Assembly (NCBI GenBank): GCA_018398765.1
Contig: JAHBMJ010001438.1
Coordinates: 170,810 to 191,793 of the forward strand
DNA length: 20,984 nucleotides
Direction of reading: 5' to 3'
From: Chromera velia
Lineage: Eukaryota; Sar; Chromeraceae
Position 1 is the stretch's first letter. The number at the start of each line of letters is the position of its first letter. Shown one piece after another: positions 10,701 through 18,995 of this stretch. Position numbers and translations under genes: made by a program. The notes beneath the pieces are model-generated. The model did no database searches. It had not been told where the DNA came from and was given only the letters and a program-made list of their open reading frames with translations.

Positions 10701-11554
10701 GAGGGAGAAGAGGGGGGACACAGACGGCTCCAGACAAGCGAACCTGCCAGATGGGTCAGCATCGCCCTTTCTGCCTTCAGACTCACGCTTGAGATCTCAG
10801 TAGAATCACTGGGTGGAGGCGCCAGCACCAGCGACCTTGTGCAAGGGCTGGAGCTGCAGGGTCTGGCGTTCAATTTTGATCGGCAGACTCCCTCTCTGTC
10901 TGGAGCTGTGACGGTGCAGTACTCCCTGCCTGAGGGCATTGAAATCCGTCACGCAGTCCGAAATGTTGAATGCGACCTCGTTCTCAGCCATAAGGGCAAA
11001 GGACCCATAGGAGACTTGGGTATTTCCATTCCGGGGGCCATCAACTCGCCTCTGCTGCTGTCGGAGGTTTTCAGAGGCCAATTCAGGGACGCCTCTCTGC
11101 TGACAGATCCTGCAGCCCAACAGAGGATGGCCGACTTTGTTGGAGATGTGATCTTCAAAGCAGGAGATAACGTTGTCCTGATGGAGGGAACGGGACGGAT
11201 TGAGATCGAGACGGCGATTGGCCCTCTGGAACTCGATGGGATCTCCATCCAGTCAGAAAAGAAAATTGCAAGTCAGTCCAGAAGTCTCATTTTCGGGTTT
11301 TACTAGGCTTGCATGACGCAGCTATTCTTTTACCTGTTTCCTTCCTTGTCTCTCAATACCTTTTTTTCTTCATTGCTTACGCCCCCTGTTTTCCTTTCAC
11401 CCGCTTCTTCCTTCAGCTGTTTGTACGCTTCCCGTGTGATCGTTCTAAAAATCATCTTTAAATCTGCCGATCACTTGGAGACACGTAACGCATTCATTCG
11501 TCGGGGACTTTGGGGGTCTCCCCCTTTCCCACTGCACGTTGCATCTCCGTGAAT

Positions 11555-11586
<32 letters not shown>

Positions 11587-11587
11587 G

Positions 11588-11618
<31 letters not shown>

Positions 11619-12558
11619 ACACACACACATGTGCGCGCAGGCATGGCTGGACGGACGTTCACATCAGAGACGATGCGCGCGACGGACTTGACAGTAACGG
11701 GGGGCACTTCGGACTCTCTGATTTTGGACGCTAGTTTGGAGATTGACTACTCAGGAGAACTCACGGTGTTCATCGGGGACCTGGACCTTGACCTGTTCAT
11801 GCCCTTCAGTCCCTTCAACACTTTCGAGAGAGTAGTCAACTCAGGGGGAGTGCCTGTGAGATCAATCCAGATTGAACCGGTTGGGGCCAGAGAGATAGAG
11901 GGAGTGGGTAGACAGATCCGGTTGATCAACGGTGACTCGGGGTCTGATCTTGTGATGAGAAATGAATTCGATCTCCGAAGCGTCAACCTTCCCGCAACTG
12001 CACTTCAACTCAGCCCAGGACCAAAATACCCCCCCTCATTGGAGCCTAGTTGGGACGTTGGAGGTCTCTCGTACATGATCAAGATTGGCACAGTGACCAT
12101 CAAAGATCTCCGTCTGATTGCCGGCAGAACAGCCCAAAGCAAGCTGGCCATTGAGGTCATTCCAGTCGTACAGACTCCTCAGAGTGCAGAAAGAACGGGT
12201 CCACAGCAGCTGGTGTCTCGGTACATCAGCCAGATGTGGAACGTGGTGATGCTCAAGGGACGTCCAGAATCCTCAGCGTCTCCTTTCCTGAGCTCCCTGT
12301 CGGCATTCAAAGCCCACCTGTCGTTCGCAGGCTCCAGCGGTGCGATCCTATCAGATACCTCGATGAGCGTCAATGTGAGTCTCCCTCCCTCCCTCCCTCT
12401 CTCTCTCTCTCTCTCTGTCTCTCTGTCTCTCTGTCTCTCTGTCTCTCTCTCTCTCTTTCTCTGTTTCTCTCTCTCTCTTTCTCTGTTTCTCTCTCTCTCT
12501 CTCTCTCTCTCTCCCTCCCTCCCTCTCTCTTCCTCTCTCCCTCCCTCCCTCCCTCCCT

Positions 12559-12597
<39 letters not shown>

Positions 12598-12726
12598 CCA
12601 GTTTGTGCGCGCAGAAAGTCCAAAACAGAGTCCAATCTCTCTCTTTGTTTGGAAAGACGCATCGATCGATCATTCAGACAGGACAGCTCGGAAAAGGGCT
12701 TTTTCGCAAATGTCATCTCGATGCCN

Positions 12727-12765
<39 letters not shown>

Positions 12766-12777
12766 CTCTCTCTCTCG

Positions 12778-12830
<53 letters not shown>

Positions 12831-12851
12831 TGTGTGTGTCTCGCTCTCTCG

Positions 12852-12896
<45 letters not shown>

Positions 12897-12958
12897 TCTC
12901 TCTCTCTCGCTCTCTCTCTCTCGCTCTATCGCTCTCTCGCTCTCTCTTTCTCTGTCTC

Positions 12959-13002
<44 letters not shown>

Positions 13003-14390
13003 CCAGTTTGTGCGCGCAGAAAGTCCAAAACAGAGTCCAATCTCTCTCTTTGTTTGGAAAGACGCATCGATCGATCATTCAGACAGGACAGCTCGGAAAA
13101 GGGCTTTTTCGCAAATGTCATCTCGATGCCCTCGCTTGTTTTTCTCGACGATCTTCTGCATTTGTCAGGCGCTTGTACAGAGCTTCATGACCAGCAAACC
13201 CCACCTCCCTCCCTCCCTGCCTGTCTGCAGCTTTTCCCCCCTCGACTGATTGTCTTCCCAACCATCAGGAATCCCTTCGAGACCTCCATCAACATTCTCT
13301 CCATGGCGCTGGACATTTATGATGGAGAGACGTCAGTAGGGCAATTAATCGATTGGCCACACCGTTCTTTCTTCCCAGAAGTGAGAATCAAAACTGCATG
13401 AGGGAAGAAGTCCGTACAAATAAACAAATTCCACGCTGCCTTCACAACTTGACCTCTTCCTAACTTTTGTGATGTGTCGACGCGTCCTTGCCGTTCATGC
13501 TGACGACCACTTTCTATCACTCTCTGCACTTTTTCGAGAGTTCACAAGCCTACGTCAACTGTTCTTCCTTGGTACACAGGCATACAGACAGACAGACAGA
13601 CAGACAGACTGAGAAAAGAGACCAAGAGTCAAACTGTCAACTGGCGTGTACGCTTTGTCTGTCCGTGAACCTGTCTGTGTTTCTATCTGCCTTCCTGTAT
13701 GTCTTTCTGTGTTCCTGCCTGTTTGTCTTTCTGTCCGTCCGTCCGTCCGTCAATCTGTGAGTGTGCGTGCGCGTGTGGGTGTCCATCCGTCCGTCAATCA
13801 ACGGATCAATTGACCGCTCCTGCATGCCTCCCCGCCTCCCTGCCTCAGGTTTCTCGGATGGACGCGGAATGAGTGGACCCCTCCGGTCGCTCTGCCTGCC
13901 GGGCGATCAACCAAACTCCCAGGGGGTCTGAATTTGGAGATCGTTCTGACTCCCTCACTCTTCTTCACGTTCTTCAACTCTCTCAACACACGGGCACTCT
14001 CCGTCAAGGTCGATCAGCCAGCCAGCCAGCCAGATGCATGCATGCAGAAAAAGATCGGAACTCTGCCACATGTCTGGAGGATTGTGACAACTTGTTTTGT
14101 CTTTGTTGCTTGATGTAGTGATGTTTTACAAAAAAGAGTCGTCACCTACTACTCAGTCAGGGAGAAGAAGACAAAGGAAGAAATCCTAGAGTCAGTCCGT
14201 AGATCAGCTTCCCTCACCTTCCCTTGTTGCATGGAAACAAAACGGATGAATTGAGCCCTAAACATCACGATCATCATTTCCGATCCTTCCACAATCTTTG
14301 CAGATCATGGGCAAAATCGATGTCCTGCTCGACGGTTACCGTGTGCTGATTGATTACAAGGATGATGACGTGTCTGTGGAACTCGGATGA
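3987..14390 (+). CDS. Giant single-pass membrane protein with about 13 tandem LEA_2/DUF3712-like modules
   Basis: Eleven exons are proposed: 3987-4752, 4849-5223, 5522-5754, 6097-6655, 6957-8352, 8599-9329, 9505-11271, 11641-12374, 13231-13331, 13849-14008, 14304-14390. All introns are GT-AG, every phase matches, and the sum is 6,909 bases (2,302 residues plus TGA). The ATG at 3987 has A at -3 and G at +4. Residues 1-71 are polar and charged, and 72-101 form a transmembrane anchor after RRR, giving a type II topology. The rest repeats a beta-rich pattern: hydrophobic strands, an NP motif (LPNPSAA, LNNPLGP, IINPSATPL, ALNPFK, VANPSTT, FNNPASG, IRNPFET), a DLFxxGxxIGT-like strand, and a PGxNxhxhxG strand (KPGDNFVEFKG, TPGGSTSLTVTG). 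Linkers of the form FxxAFLxxxPxxVxVxG often follow. This resembles LEA_2/WHy domains and fungal DUF3712 proteins such as Tag1, from memory and not from a search. The modular part probably sits in a vacuole lumen or outside the cell. The least certain boundary is the 5' end of exon 9. Confidence 0.82.
5394..5436. other. Assembly gap (43 N) in intron 2
   Basis: There are 43 undefined bases, flanked by a poly-C run on the left and a CT repeat on the right, inside the intron 5224-5521. The flanks suggest a sequencing break in a C/CT tract. The exons on both sides join in phase, so no coding sequence need be missing. Confidence 0.95.
5755..6096 (+). other. Intron 3 (342 bases)
   Basis: GTAAGG donor and TTCTGCAG acceptor. 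The interior is pyrimidine-rich near 5818-5870 and contains a short open frame with no protein-like repeat pattern. The host module reads cleanly across the splice, so nothing here appears coding. Confidence 0.65.
6656..6956 (+). other. Intron 4 (301 bases)
   Basis: The GTGGGT donor begins a ggtgggtgggtgg run that offers several overlapping GT sites; only the one at 6656 gives phase 1, matching exon 5. The pyrimidine-rich cctctcttttctgttctcttc precedes the acceptor at 6955-6956. Confidence 0.65.
6957..8352 (+). other. Exon 5: modules 5-6 with a cysteine-bearing insertion
   Basis: The acceptor is TTGCTATGCAG at 6946-6956. The codon completed across the splice restores the strand VEFKGKLLPVP. 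Two modules are present (LVLNNPLGPTEDAL and LLLTIINPSATPLNLG). Between them is an insertion of about 70 residues, rich in Asn, Met, Gln and His, with cysteines and the linker HRVLQ near residue 879. Trp-containing PWLSGVLEGF and AWLSDAMRQI segments precede the strands of the next units. The donor is GTCAGT at 8353, phase 2; the frame hits a stop 14 bases beyond the exon end. Confidence 0.8.
8599..9329 (+). other. Exon 6: modules 7 and start of 8
   Basis: The acceptor is CATGTGCAG. The exon opens with FGDLVRGVSLSGLSL, matching the DLVQGLELQGLAF opening of a later module, which supports the start over the nearby alternative TTTCAG at 8624-8632. The strands SALNPFKTESG and VANPSTTG follow. The donor must be GTACGT at 9330 (phase 1): the neighbouring, better-looking GTGAGT at 9334 would break the frame with exon 7. 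Confidence 0.77.
9505..11271 (+). other. Exon 7: largest exon, modules 8-11
   Basis: It has 589 residues with no intron. It contains ELGDTVFDLFVP, TPGGSTSLTVTG, SFNNPASGALSLGPAEFDLF, TPGMVSLMFEG and DLVQGLELQGLAF, each aligning by eye with equivalent strands of other modules. An acidic linker (EENGGEEGEEGG) is followed by HRRLQ at about residue 1760. The long open frame on the opposite strand (about 9341-10342) is a composition shadow. The donor is GTCAGT at 11272, phase 1. Confidence 0.85.
11272..11640 (+). other. Intron 7 with (CA)n tract
   Basis: This is a 369-base intron. The final third, about 11556-11629, is an interrupted (CA)n microsatellite running almost up to the acceptor GCGCGCAG. 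There is no long polypyrimidine tract directly before the AG, which is unusual among the introns of this gene. Confidence 0.7.
11556..11629. repeat. (CA)n microsatellite
   Basis: About 74 bases of ca repeats with a few g and t interruptions (acgcacgcac, acatacac). They lie directly upstream of exon 8. Confidence 0.95.
11641..12374 (+). other. Exon 8: module 12 and start of 13
   Basis: The exon begins just after a long (CA)n tract and a GCGCGCAG acceptor. It encodes LEIDYSGELTVFIGDLDLDLF and MIKIGTVTIKDLRLIAGRT, the canonical strands of a module. It ends at AAT|GTGAGT (12375), phase 0, with SMSVN, the start of the strand that normally leads into the NP motif. Confidence 0.78.
12595..12725. 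repeat. Direct repeat, copy 1 (131 bp)
   Basis: The sequence from cccccagtttgtgcgc to catctcgatgcc is identical to 13000-13130, offset 405 bases. It stops exactly at the N at 12726. Both copies follow a long CT tract. Confidence 0.92.
12726..12726. other. Single N (contig join or ambiguous base)
   Basis: A lone N sits precisely at the right edge of the first direct-repeat copy and at the left edge of a CT tract, the position expected for a join between two contig ends. Confidence 0.9.
13000..13130. repeat. Direct repeat, copy 2 (131 bp)
   Basis: This copy is identical to 12595-12725 but continues into unique sequence (ctcgcttgtttttctcgacg), so it is probably the copy that belongs to the chromosome if the duplication is false. 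Confidence 0.92.
13231..14390 (+). other. Exons 9-11: C-terminal end of module 13
   Basis: Exon 9 (13231-13331) carries NPFETSINILSMALDIYDGE. Exon 10 (13849-14008) continues with TFLGWTRNEW...LNLEIVLTPSLFFTFF. Exon 11 (14304-14390) ends KDDDVSVELG plus TGA. Acceptor CTGCAG at 13225-13230 gives the right phase; the closer CATCAG at 13263-13268 would place NPFET in a more typical position but is out of phase with exon 8. Either the inferred acceptor is correct or there is a base error near the repeat-rich intron. Confidence 0.66.
13332..13848 (+). other. Intron 9 with tetranucleotide repeats
   Basis: GTCAGT donor and TGCCTCAG acceptor. It holds an (ACAG)n run at about 13583-13608 and degenerate tctg/tccg repeats at about 13656-13800. 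The short open frames here are built from these repeats and are not coding. Confidence 0.7.
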
Positions 14391-15170
14391 TCAATCTTGC
14401 TGTGTTATGCAGTTTTGGTCAACTGATGCTGTTTAGTAGACAATGCGTACAGTGAGGTTTTCAAAAGCGTAAATTGTATCGCTTTTTGCTTCTTGAATCA
14501 TGGAGCATATATGGGTCTGTCTGTATATAATTTTTTTAAGATTGACGACTGCATAAATGTATCTATGTCTTTTATTATCTTTTTTTAAACACTAGGCCGA
14601 CCTCTGGCAGTGGACCGCGCGGGGAAACCCAAAACATAAATCCTAATCCTAAGCCTAATCTTTACTGAAATCAAATAATCTTAGTAATGGTCATTGGTCT
14701 AGGCGACGCACAGTGATTATACTATAATTTATACAAATCTTTTTTTTCATTGTACCCTATAAAAACATATAAAAAAATTGATAAAAAAATTGATACTCTG
14801 ATAATACCCATACCAATTGATTATCAAATTTTAAAAATTGATATCAATTTTTTTATGAATTGCGTTTTTACAAGTATCAAGAGTTAGAAACTTAAATTAA
14901 TAACACTAAGCGTTTATGTAAAGATGTATTAGCATTGTATTAGCACTGTTTATTTCAAGTTCTAACTTCTTATATTTTTTGAGCCCAAGCTGTCTGACAC
15001 CTTATATACAACTCCAGCAGTCACTCTGAGGAGAGAAAGAGCTTCATACCGGATTCCTCTCGAGTGAATTGAAAACGTCAAGCTCCTTCATTTTGTTAAT
15101 GACTGTCATCCCCTGTGCATCCGCAGTCACCCTCTCTGTGCATCTGTAGTCCCCCCCTGTGCATCCGCAG
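14391..15170. other. Intergenic region between convergent genes
   Basis: This lies between the stop codon of the large plus-strand gene and the stop codon of the inferred minus-strand gene, so both 3' UTRs fall here. It becomes AT-rich after 14700 and holds one foldback module. No coding frame is credible. Confidence 0.55.
14700..14990. repeat. AT-rich foldback repeat, isolated copy
   Basis: It opens with ctaggcgacgcacagtgat, a motif that recurs as ctaggtgacgcacagtgat near 20929-20947. It then has aaattgatatcaattt-type palindromes and one module running from gagttagaa at 14881 to ttctaactt at about 14968. The same building blocks recur at 20008-20848, so it belongs to the same repeat family. 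Confidence 0.65.
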
Positions 15171-15203
15171 TCACCCTTTCTGTGCATCTGCAGTCACCCT
15201 ATC
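15111..15203. repeat. Minisatellite, about 22-bp unit, four copies
   Basis: Four units of the type ctgtgcatccgcagtcaccc, with small changes (ctgtagt, ccgcagt, ctgcagt), lie in tandem. The rightmost unit overlaps the last codons of the inferred minus-strand gene, so that protein's C-terminus (VTADAQKG) derives from the repeat. Confidence 0.8.
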
Positions 15204-17148
15204 CGAGTCGAGGGCTTTCTTAATTTCGCGGAGCGCCTTGCGGATTTTATCTGAGCTCTCCCTGTTGAAGGGAACAAACTCCACCTGCATGCATCAATCA
15301 GGGATTATCCTAAGCAAATCCAAGCATTGTCAAGCCCATAGATTCACATACACATGCATGTGCTAGTCCTGATCTGCGATGGTGTTCTGAATCATAGGGG
15401 CACATGCACGGCACATGCACTCAATGGAATATGAATGACACTGTCCATCAATGTACAAGGAAAGTGCGGCTGGCCAAATGCTTGACTGACTGGCAATTCA
15501 ACGGACATGCAGACGTATGGACAGACCTTCTTTCTGGCTGTTTCATTGTCTAGAGGTTCCTCATCACTGCAACCAGAAAGATGGGTTGGGGTCAGAGTGA
15601 AACAAAGAAACGGCGCAACAAAACATTTGAGCTCAAAAGAAAACAAGAGAACTGTGCAACAGAAACATTTGAGCTTAAAAGAAAACAAGAGAACTGCGCA
15701 TTGGGAAGGTTTGAGCTCGGAAAAAAACAAGGAAAGTGGGCAAAAATGGCATAAGGTATGATTCGTATGGGCAACGCAACGTAAAGCTGCAACAGTTTCT
15801 ACTATATCGAGTGTACACCACCGAGTGCACTCGACACTGCTCTGCTTTCTCAGATCCAGATACAGAATTGCTTCTGTCTGACGAGCTGAAACGTAGACGC
15901 CCAAACACATAGGCCCAACGCGCTCCGTTGAACCGCCAAAAAAAGCTTACTAATCAACCCAGTTCGTGTTCAAGACCCCCACAACGGCTCATACTTAACG
16001 GACAATCTAATTCAAGAAGCCGTGCTTGCCAAAAAAGCTTCATATGCGATCTGCGCCTGTACAGGCCCTCTCTAAAGAGCATGAACGAGAACTAAAACAG
16101 CTTGTACGTGCTTTCTGTTTTGTAGTCCCTGGATCGAAAGCCTGACCCTGACCTTTTCACTTGTTCAAGAGTACCAGAGCTCCGAGGTTAAGCTGGCCCG
16201 CACCACAGCTCTTCGTCCTGAATAAAAGAAAGAAAGGGGGGGCGAAAAGATGAGGAGGGATCGAGTATATAGAAGCTCTCCAGCTCTCATACAAATGCTC
16301 TCTCTCTCTCTCACACACACACATACATACACACACACATACACACATACACACACACACACACACAAACACATGCACTGGCACAGAGGGAAGGACCTCA
16401 AGAGAAAGACAAACGTTAAGAAAAAAACTTTAAGACTGACAAGCGGGCAGGCACACGACCGCCATAATGCGAGAGGCAGGCAGGCAGACAGGCGGGCAGG
16501 CAAGAAGGTGGTCAGGCATGCACGCACAGATACCATACATATGTTTCTGATTTCGATCCTTCTTTTCGGTCATTCTTTGCCCCTTCACCTCCCTCCAACA
16601 CACACAAAAAAGAACGAAAAGAGACTATACGATCTTACTCTTCTTTTTTCACATACTTTGATCTTTAATTTCATCTTTTCTGCGCTTTTCTGTTTGCATG
16701 CCTTCCAATCTCACCCCTAACTTTCTTTTATTCCTTCGTTAATAATCGCCTTCTTACGGATTTGTCCTCCCTCACTTCAGGCAAAATTTCTTCAGTCTTT
16801 TTCTATCATCTTCTATTCGTTATTCCTTACGTTTTATATTACTTTTGAGAGGGAGAGACAATTCACGAGGGAGGACGCACGCTAGATTCAAAAAGAAAGG
16901 CCGGGCAAAGGGACTCGGAGACGACAAGACAGACAAAAATGTGTAACTTAAGAGTGAAATCAATCAGCAAAGAAAATTGAGGTCTCGATCGTTTTTTTGA
17001 TTTACGAAACAATAAATAATTTTGACATCATCCATCGGTTAATGAACTTTCTTTCTCGCTCGATCACTTACCTCCGGCTTCTTCTGCTCCTCCTCTTTGA
17101 TTTTGACCTTCACCTCTTCCTTGATTCGCAGAATTGCCTCCTCCTCTA

Positions 17149-17150
<2 letters not shown>
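15171..17150 (-). CDS. Hypothetical multi-exon gene with very short exons (incomplete model)
   Basis: Several minus-strand segments look like exons with good splice sites. (a) about 17150-17072 encodes EEEAILRIKEEVKVKIKEEE and on, ending at GAG|GTAAGT; its 5' edge runs into a GA tract. (b) 16796-16758 encodes TEEILPEVREDKS, followed by GTAAGA. (c) 16217-16161 follows a strong TTTATTCAG acceptor and reads SCGAGQLNLGALVLLN in one frame; its phase does not fit (b), so an exon may be missing. (d) 15566-15527 encodes DEEPLDNETARKK, donor GTCTGT. (e) 15284-15171 encodes VEFVPFNRESSDKIRKALRE... ending in TGA. Phases (a)-(b), (c)-(d) and (d)-(e) agree. The product would be Glu/Lys-rich and helical. 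I recognise no family and the N-terminus is not found. A diverged or dead gene is also possible. Confidence 0.42.
15590..15745. repeat. 42-bp minisatellite, three to four copies
   Basis: Units beginning tttgagctc start at 15626, 15668 and 15710, an exact 42-base period. They share aaaagaaaacaagagaactg and decay toward both ends. They lie in the intron between inferred exons (c) and (d) of the minus-strand gene. Confidence 0.85.
16297..16371. repeat. (CT)n then (CA)n compound microsatellite
   Basis: A ctctct run passes directly into a cacaca run interrupted by cata units. Open frames on either strand here are repeat-derived. Confidence 0.9.
16474..16503. repeat. (GGCA)n tetranucleotide repeat
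   Basis: ggcaggcaggcagacaggcgggcaggc: a short imperfect tetranucleotide tract within an inferred intron of the minus-strand gene. Confidence 0.8.
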
Positions 17151-17357
<207 letters not shown>

Positions 17358-17490
17358 GCAGCAGACTCCGCTACCTCTTCCCTCCTTCTTGTGCCCTTCT
17401 AAAATGAAACAAGCCCTCCCTCTTGCTTCACGGGTGCATATTCCTGCTTTACCCTTCCCCAACCGAGCGCATTCCGGCGCATTCATGCCC

Positions 17491-18584
17491 CTAAAAAAAA
17501 AAATTCTCCCCACAGATAAAGCAGGGTCGGGCATTCTCCAATGTGGCTCTGCAGACCACTGCGATGCTGTGCCCTAGGCTATGCCTGTTTCCACAGGTGG
17601 AGCAGGGGGGAAAGGAATCGTTTCGCCCCCTGGAATACCCCTGGGAAGAGCCCTGAGTCCCCGAGCTAGGGAATCTGTCCTTCTGCTGCCTTGTTAGCTT
17701 TTTTCGCACGCCCCCTCTGCTGCTGCTGGCATAAAGGATGACCGGTCTCATGGGAAGCTTAGGGCAGGCGGCATCCCAGATGGCGAGGCGTTTGAGAATG
17801 CCTCTGAGTATCGGGAAGGTAATTTTGGTGAGGAGGAAGTTGTCAAGCTCGGCAACTGACTCCGTCTCTTCATAGACCTCTGCGGGCAAGTGCTTGCCTG
17901 CCTATGCACCTCCTTCTTTTGTTCACAGATGAGGGCATTGAAGATGTTTGAGACCAGGGTGCCACTGGTCTCAGCAATTGGGTATGCTTCACCGAAGGCG
18001 TCTGACAGGAAGGTGTCGAGACGGGTGGCTGTGGTAAAGAAGGAAAGTAAGAAACCAGGGACGACAAAATTCCCCTCCGTGTCCTTGAAGTTCCTCAGGG
18101 TGTCGATGAGATAGAGGAAGAGCTGAACCCTCTGACCAATCTGACTCTGCATGTGGAAAGCAATGAGCCCGTACTCCTTCTTCAGAACCCTCACCATATG
18201 CTCTGCCTGTACCCCTCCATTTTTCAAACGGGTGATATCTCCACAAAAAGATACACCCCCTGCATTTTCCAGACAGACGAAAATCTTGTTCCTCCAGGCT
18301 TTATCAGATGGAAATCTCCCCCGCCCTACCTAGTCCTTGAAAAAATTCTGGATCTGCCTCTTCTGATCCAGAAAGGCAGCCTTAGATTCCAGCTTCGGAA
18401 CTACTCTGAGGTCCACCTTCACATATGAAGAATGGGAGACGGGAGACTGTTGCTCAGAAAGGAGAACAACGGAAGACATAACAGCAGATGAAGAGGTACC
18501 CTTATTTTTTTTATCTGCTTTCAGACGAGCCTCGACCCTCTTATCGATGAGGGCATCGAGTTCCTCAACAGAAAGGGTGATCAT
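17491..18584 (-). pseudogene. Decayed Gag-like ORF of a retroelement (tentative)
   Basis: On the minus strand a frame opens at ATG 18584 (MITLSVEELDALIDKRVEAR), meets an in-frame UAG at 18332-18330, and continues in the same frame through WRNKIFVCLENAGGVSFCGD and a helical region. It then needs a shift near 17895 into the frame EVYEETESVAELDNFLL, which ends at 17491. The C-terminal part has a Cys/His cluster, CSTCGNRHSLGH followed by CFICGE, reminiscent of zinc knuckles. An acidic/basic helical start, a compact helical middle and C-terminal Cys/His clusters suggest a Gag capsid-nucleocapsid. A poly-A/T run at about 17494-17503 may hide a further frameshift, since another frame downstream keeps Cys residues up to the GA tract. 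No protease, reverse transcriptase or LTR was identified. It could instead be a host gene with sequence errors. Confidence 0.45.
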
Positions 18585-18905
18585 AGACTCTCTCAGTGTT
18601 GCCTCCTTTTCTTTCCTTCCCTTTACTTAAGTTTTGACCATCTTGAAAGAGAAGAAAAAAGCTTTAGCTCTCAAATCGGCTTCTAACACACTGAATTGTT
18701 AGCTGACAGACCTCTAGTACTAATCACGAGATACACCCAACCAGTTGGATGAGTGCCTCGGAGGGCCCTTTAGGGGGCCCGGTCTGCAAATTTGATTGAT
18801 GCAGGCTTAGGCATGTCTTGTGCAGGTGCATGCATGCATAGGGCGGGGGCTACGGCAACGTGCACGAAGTATACTTTTCAGGACCGCACGAGCATACACT
18901 TGCAA

Positions 18906-18995
18906 CTCCGTGCGAGTTACTTGAGGGGCACGCATGTGCCAAGTAATTATAAGGTATGTGCGATCGCGGCTCCGTGCAAGTTGTTTAAGGGGCAC
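18906..18995. repeat. Imperfect duplication, 64-base period
   Basis: ctccgtgcgagttacttgag at 18906 recurs as ctccgtgcaagttgtttaag at 18970; both are followed by gggcac. Confidence 0.65.

Larger units (their letters stand above)
12375..13230 (+). other. Intron 8 filled with CT/GT microsatellites
   Basis: The intron contains CT, CCCT and GT tracts at about 12382-12594 and 12727-12999, and two exact copies of a 131-base unique sequence. The open frames through it (Ser/Leu or Cys/Val only on the plus strand, Arg/Glu on the minus strand) come from the repeats. Its true length is uncertain because of the single N at 12726. Confidence 0.7.

Noticed and set aside
12179-13249. Long open frames through intron 8 (Ser/Leu on plus, Arg/Glu on minus)
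   Set aside because: They consist of dinucleotide repeats that have no stops in several frames, and include two copies of a likely falsely duplicated sequence. The exon 8 donor GTGAGT precedes them.
13488-13825. Small open frames in the tctg/tccg repeats
   Set aside because: They are repeat-derived, lie inside intron 9, and exons 9 and 10 join in phase without them.
14640-14661. Telomere-like cctaatcctaagcctaatc
   Set aside because: Only three degenerate units, too short and variable to call an interstitial telomere.
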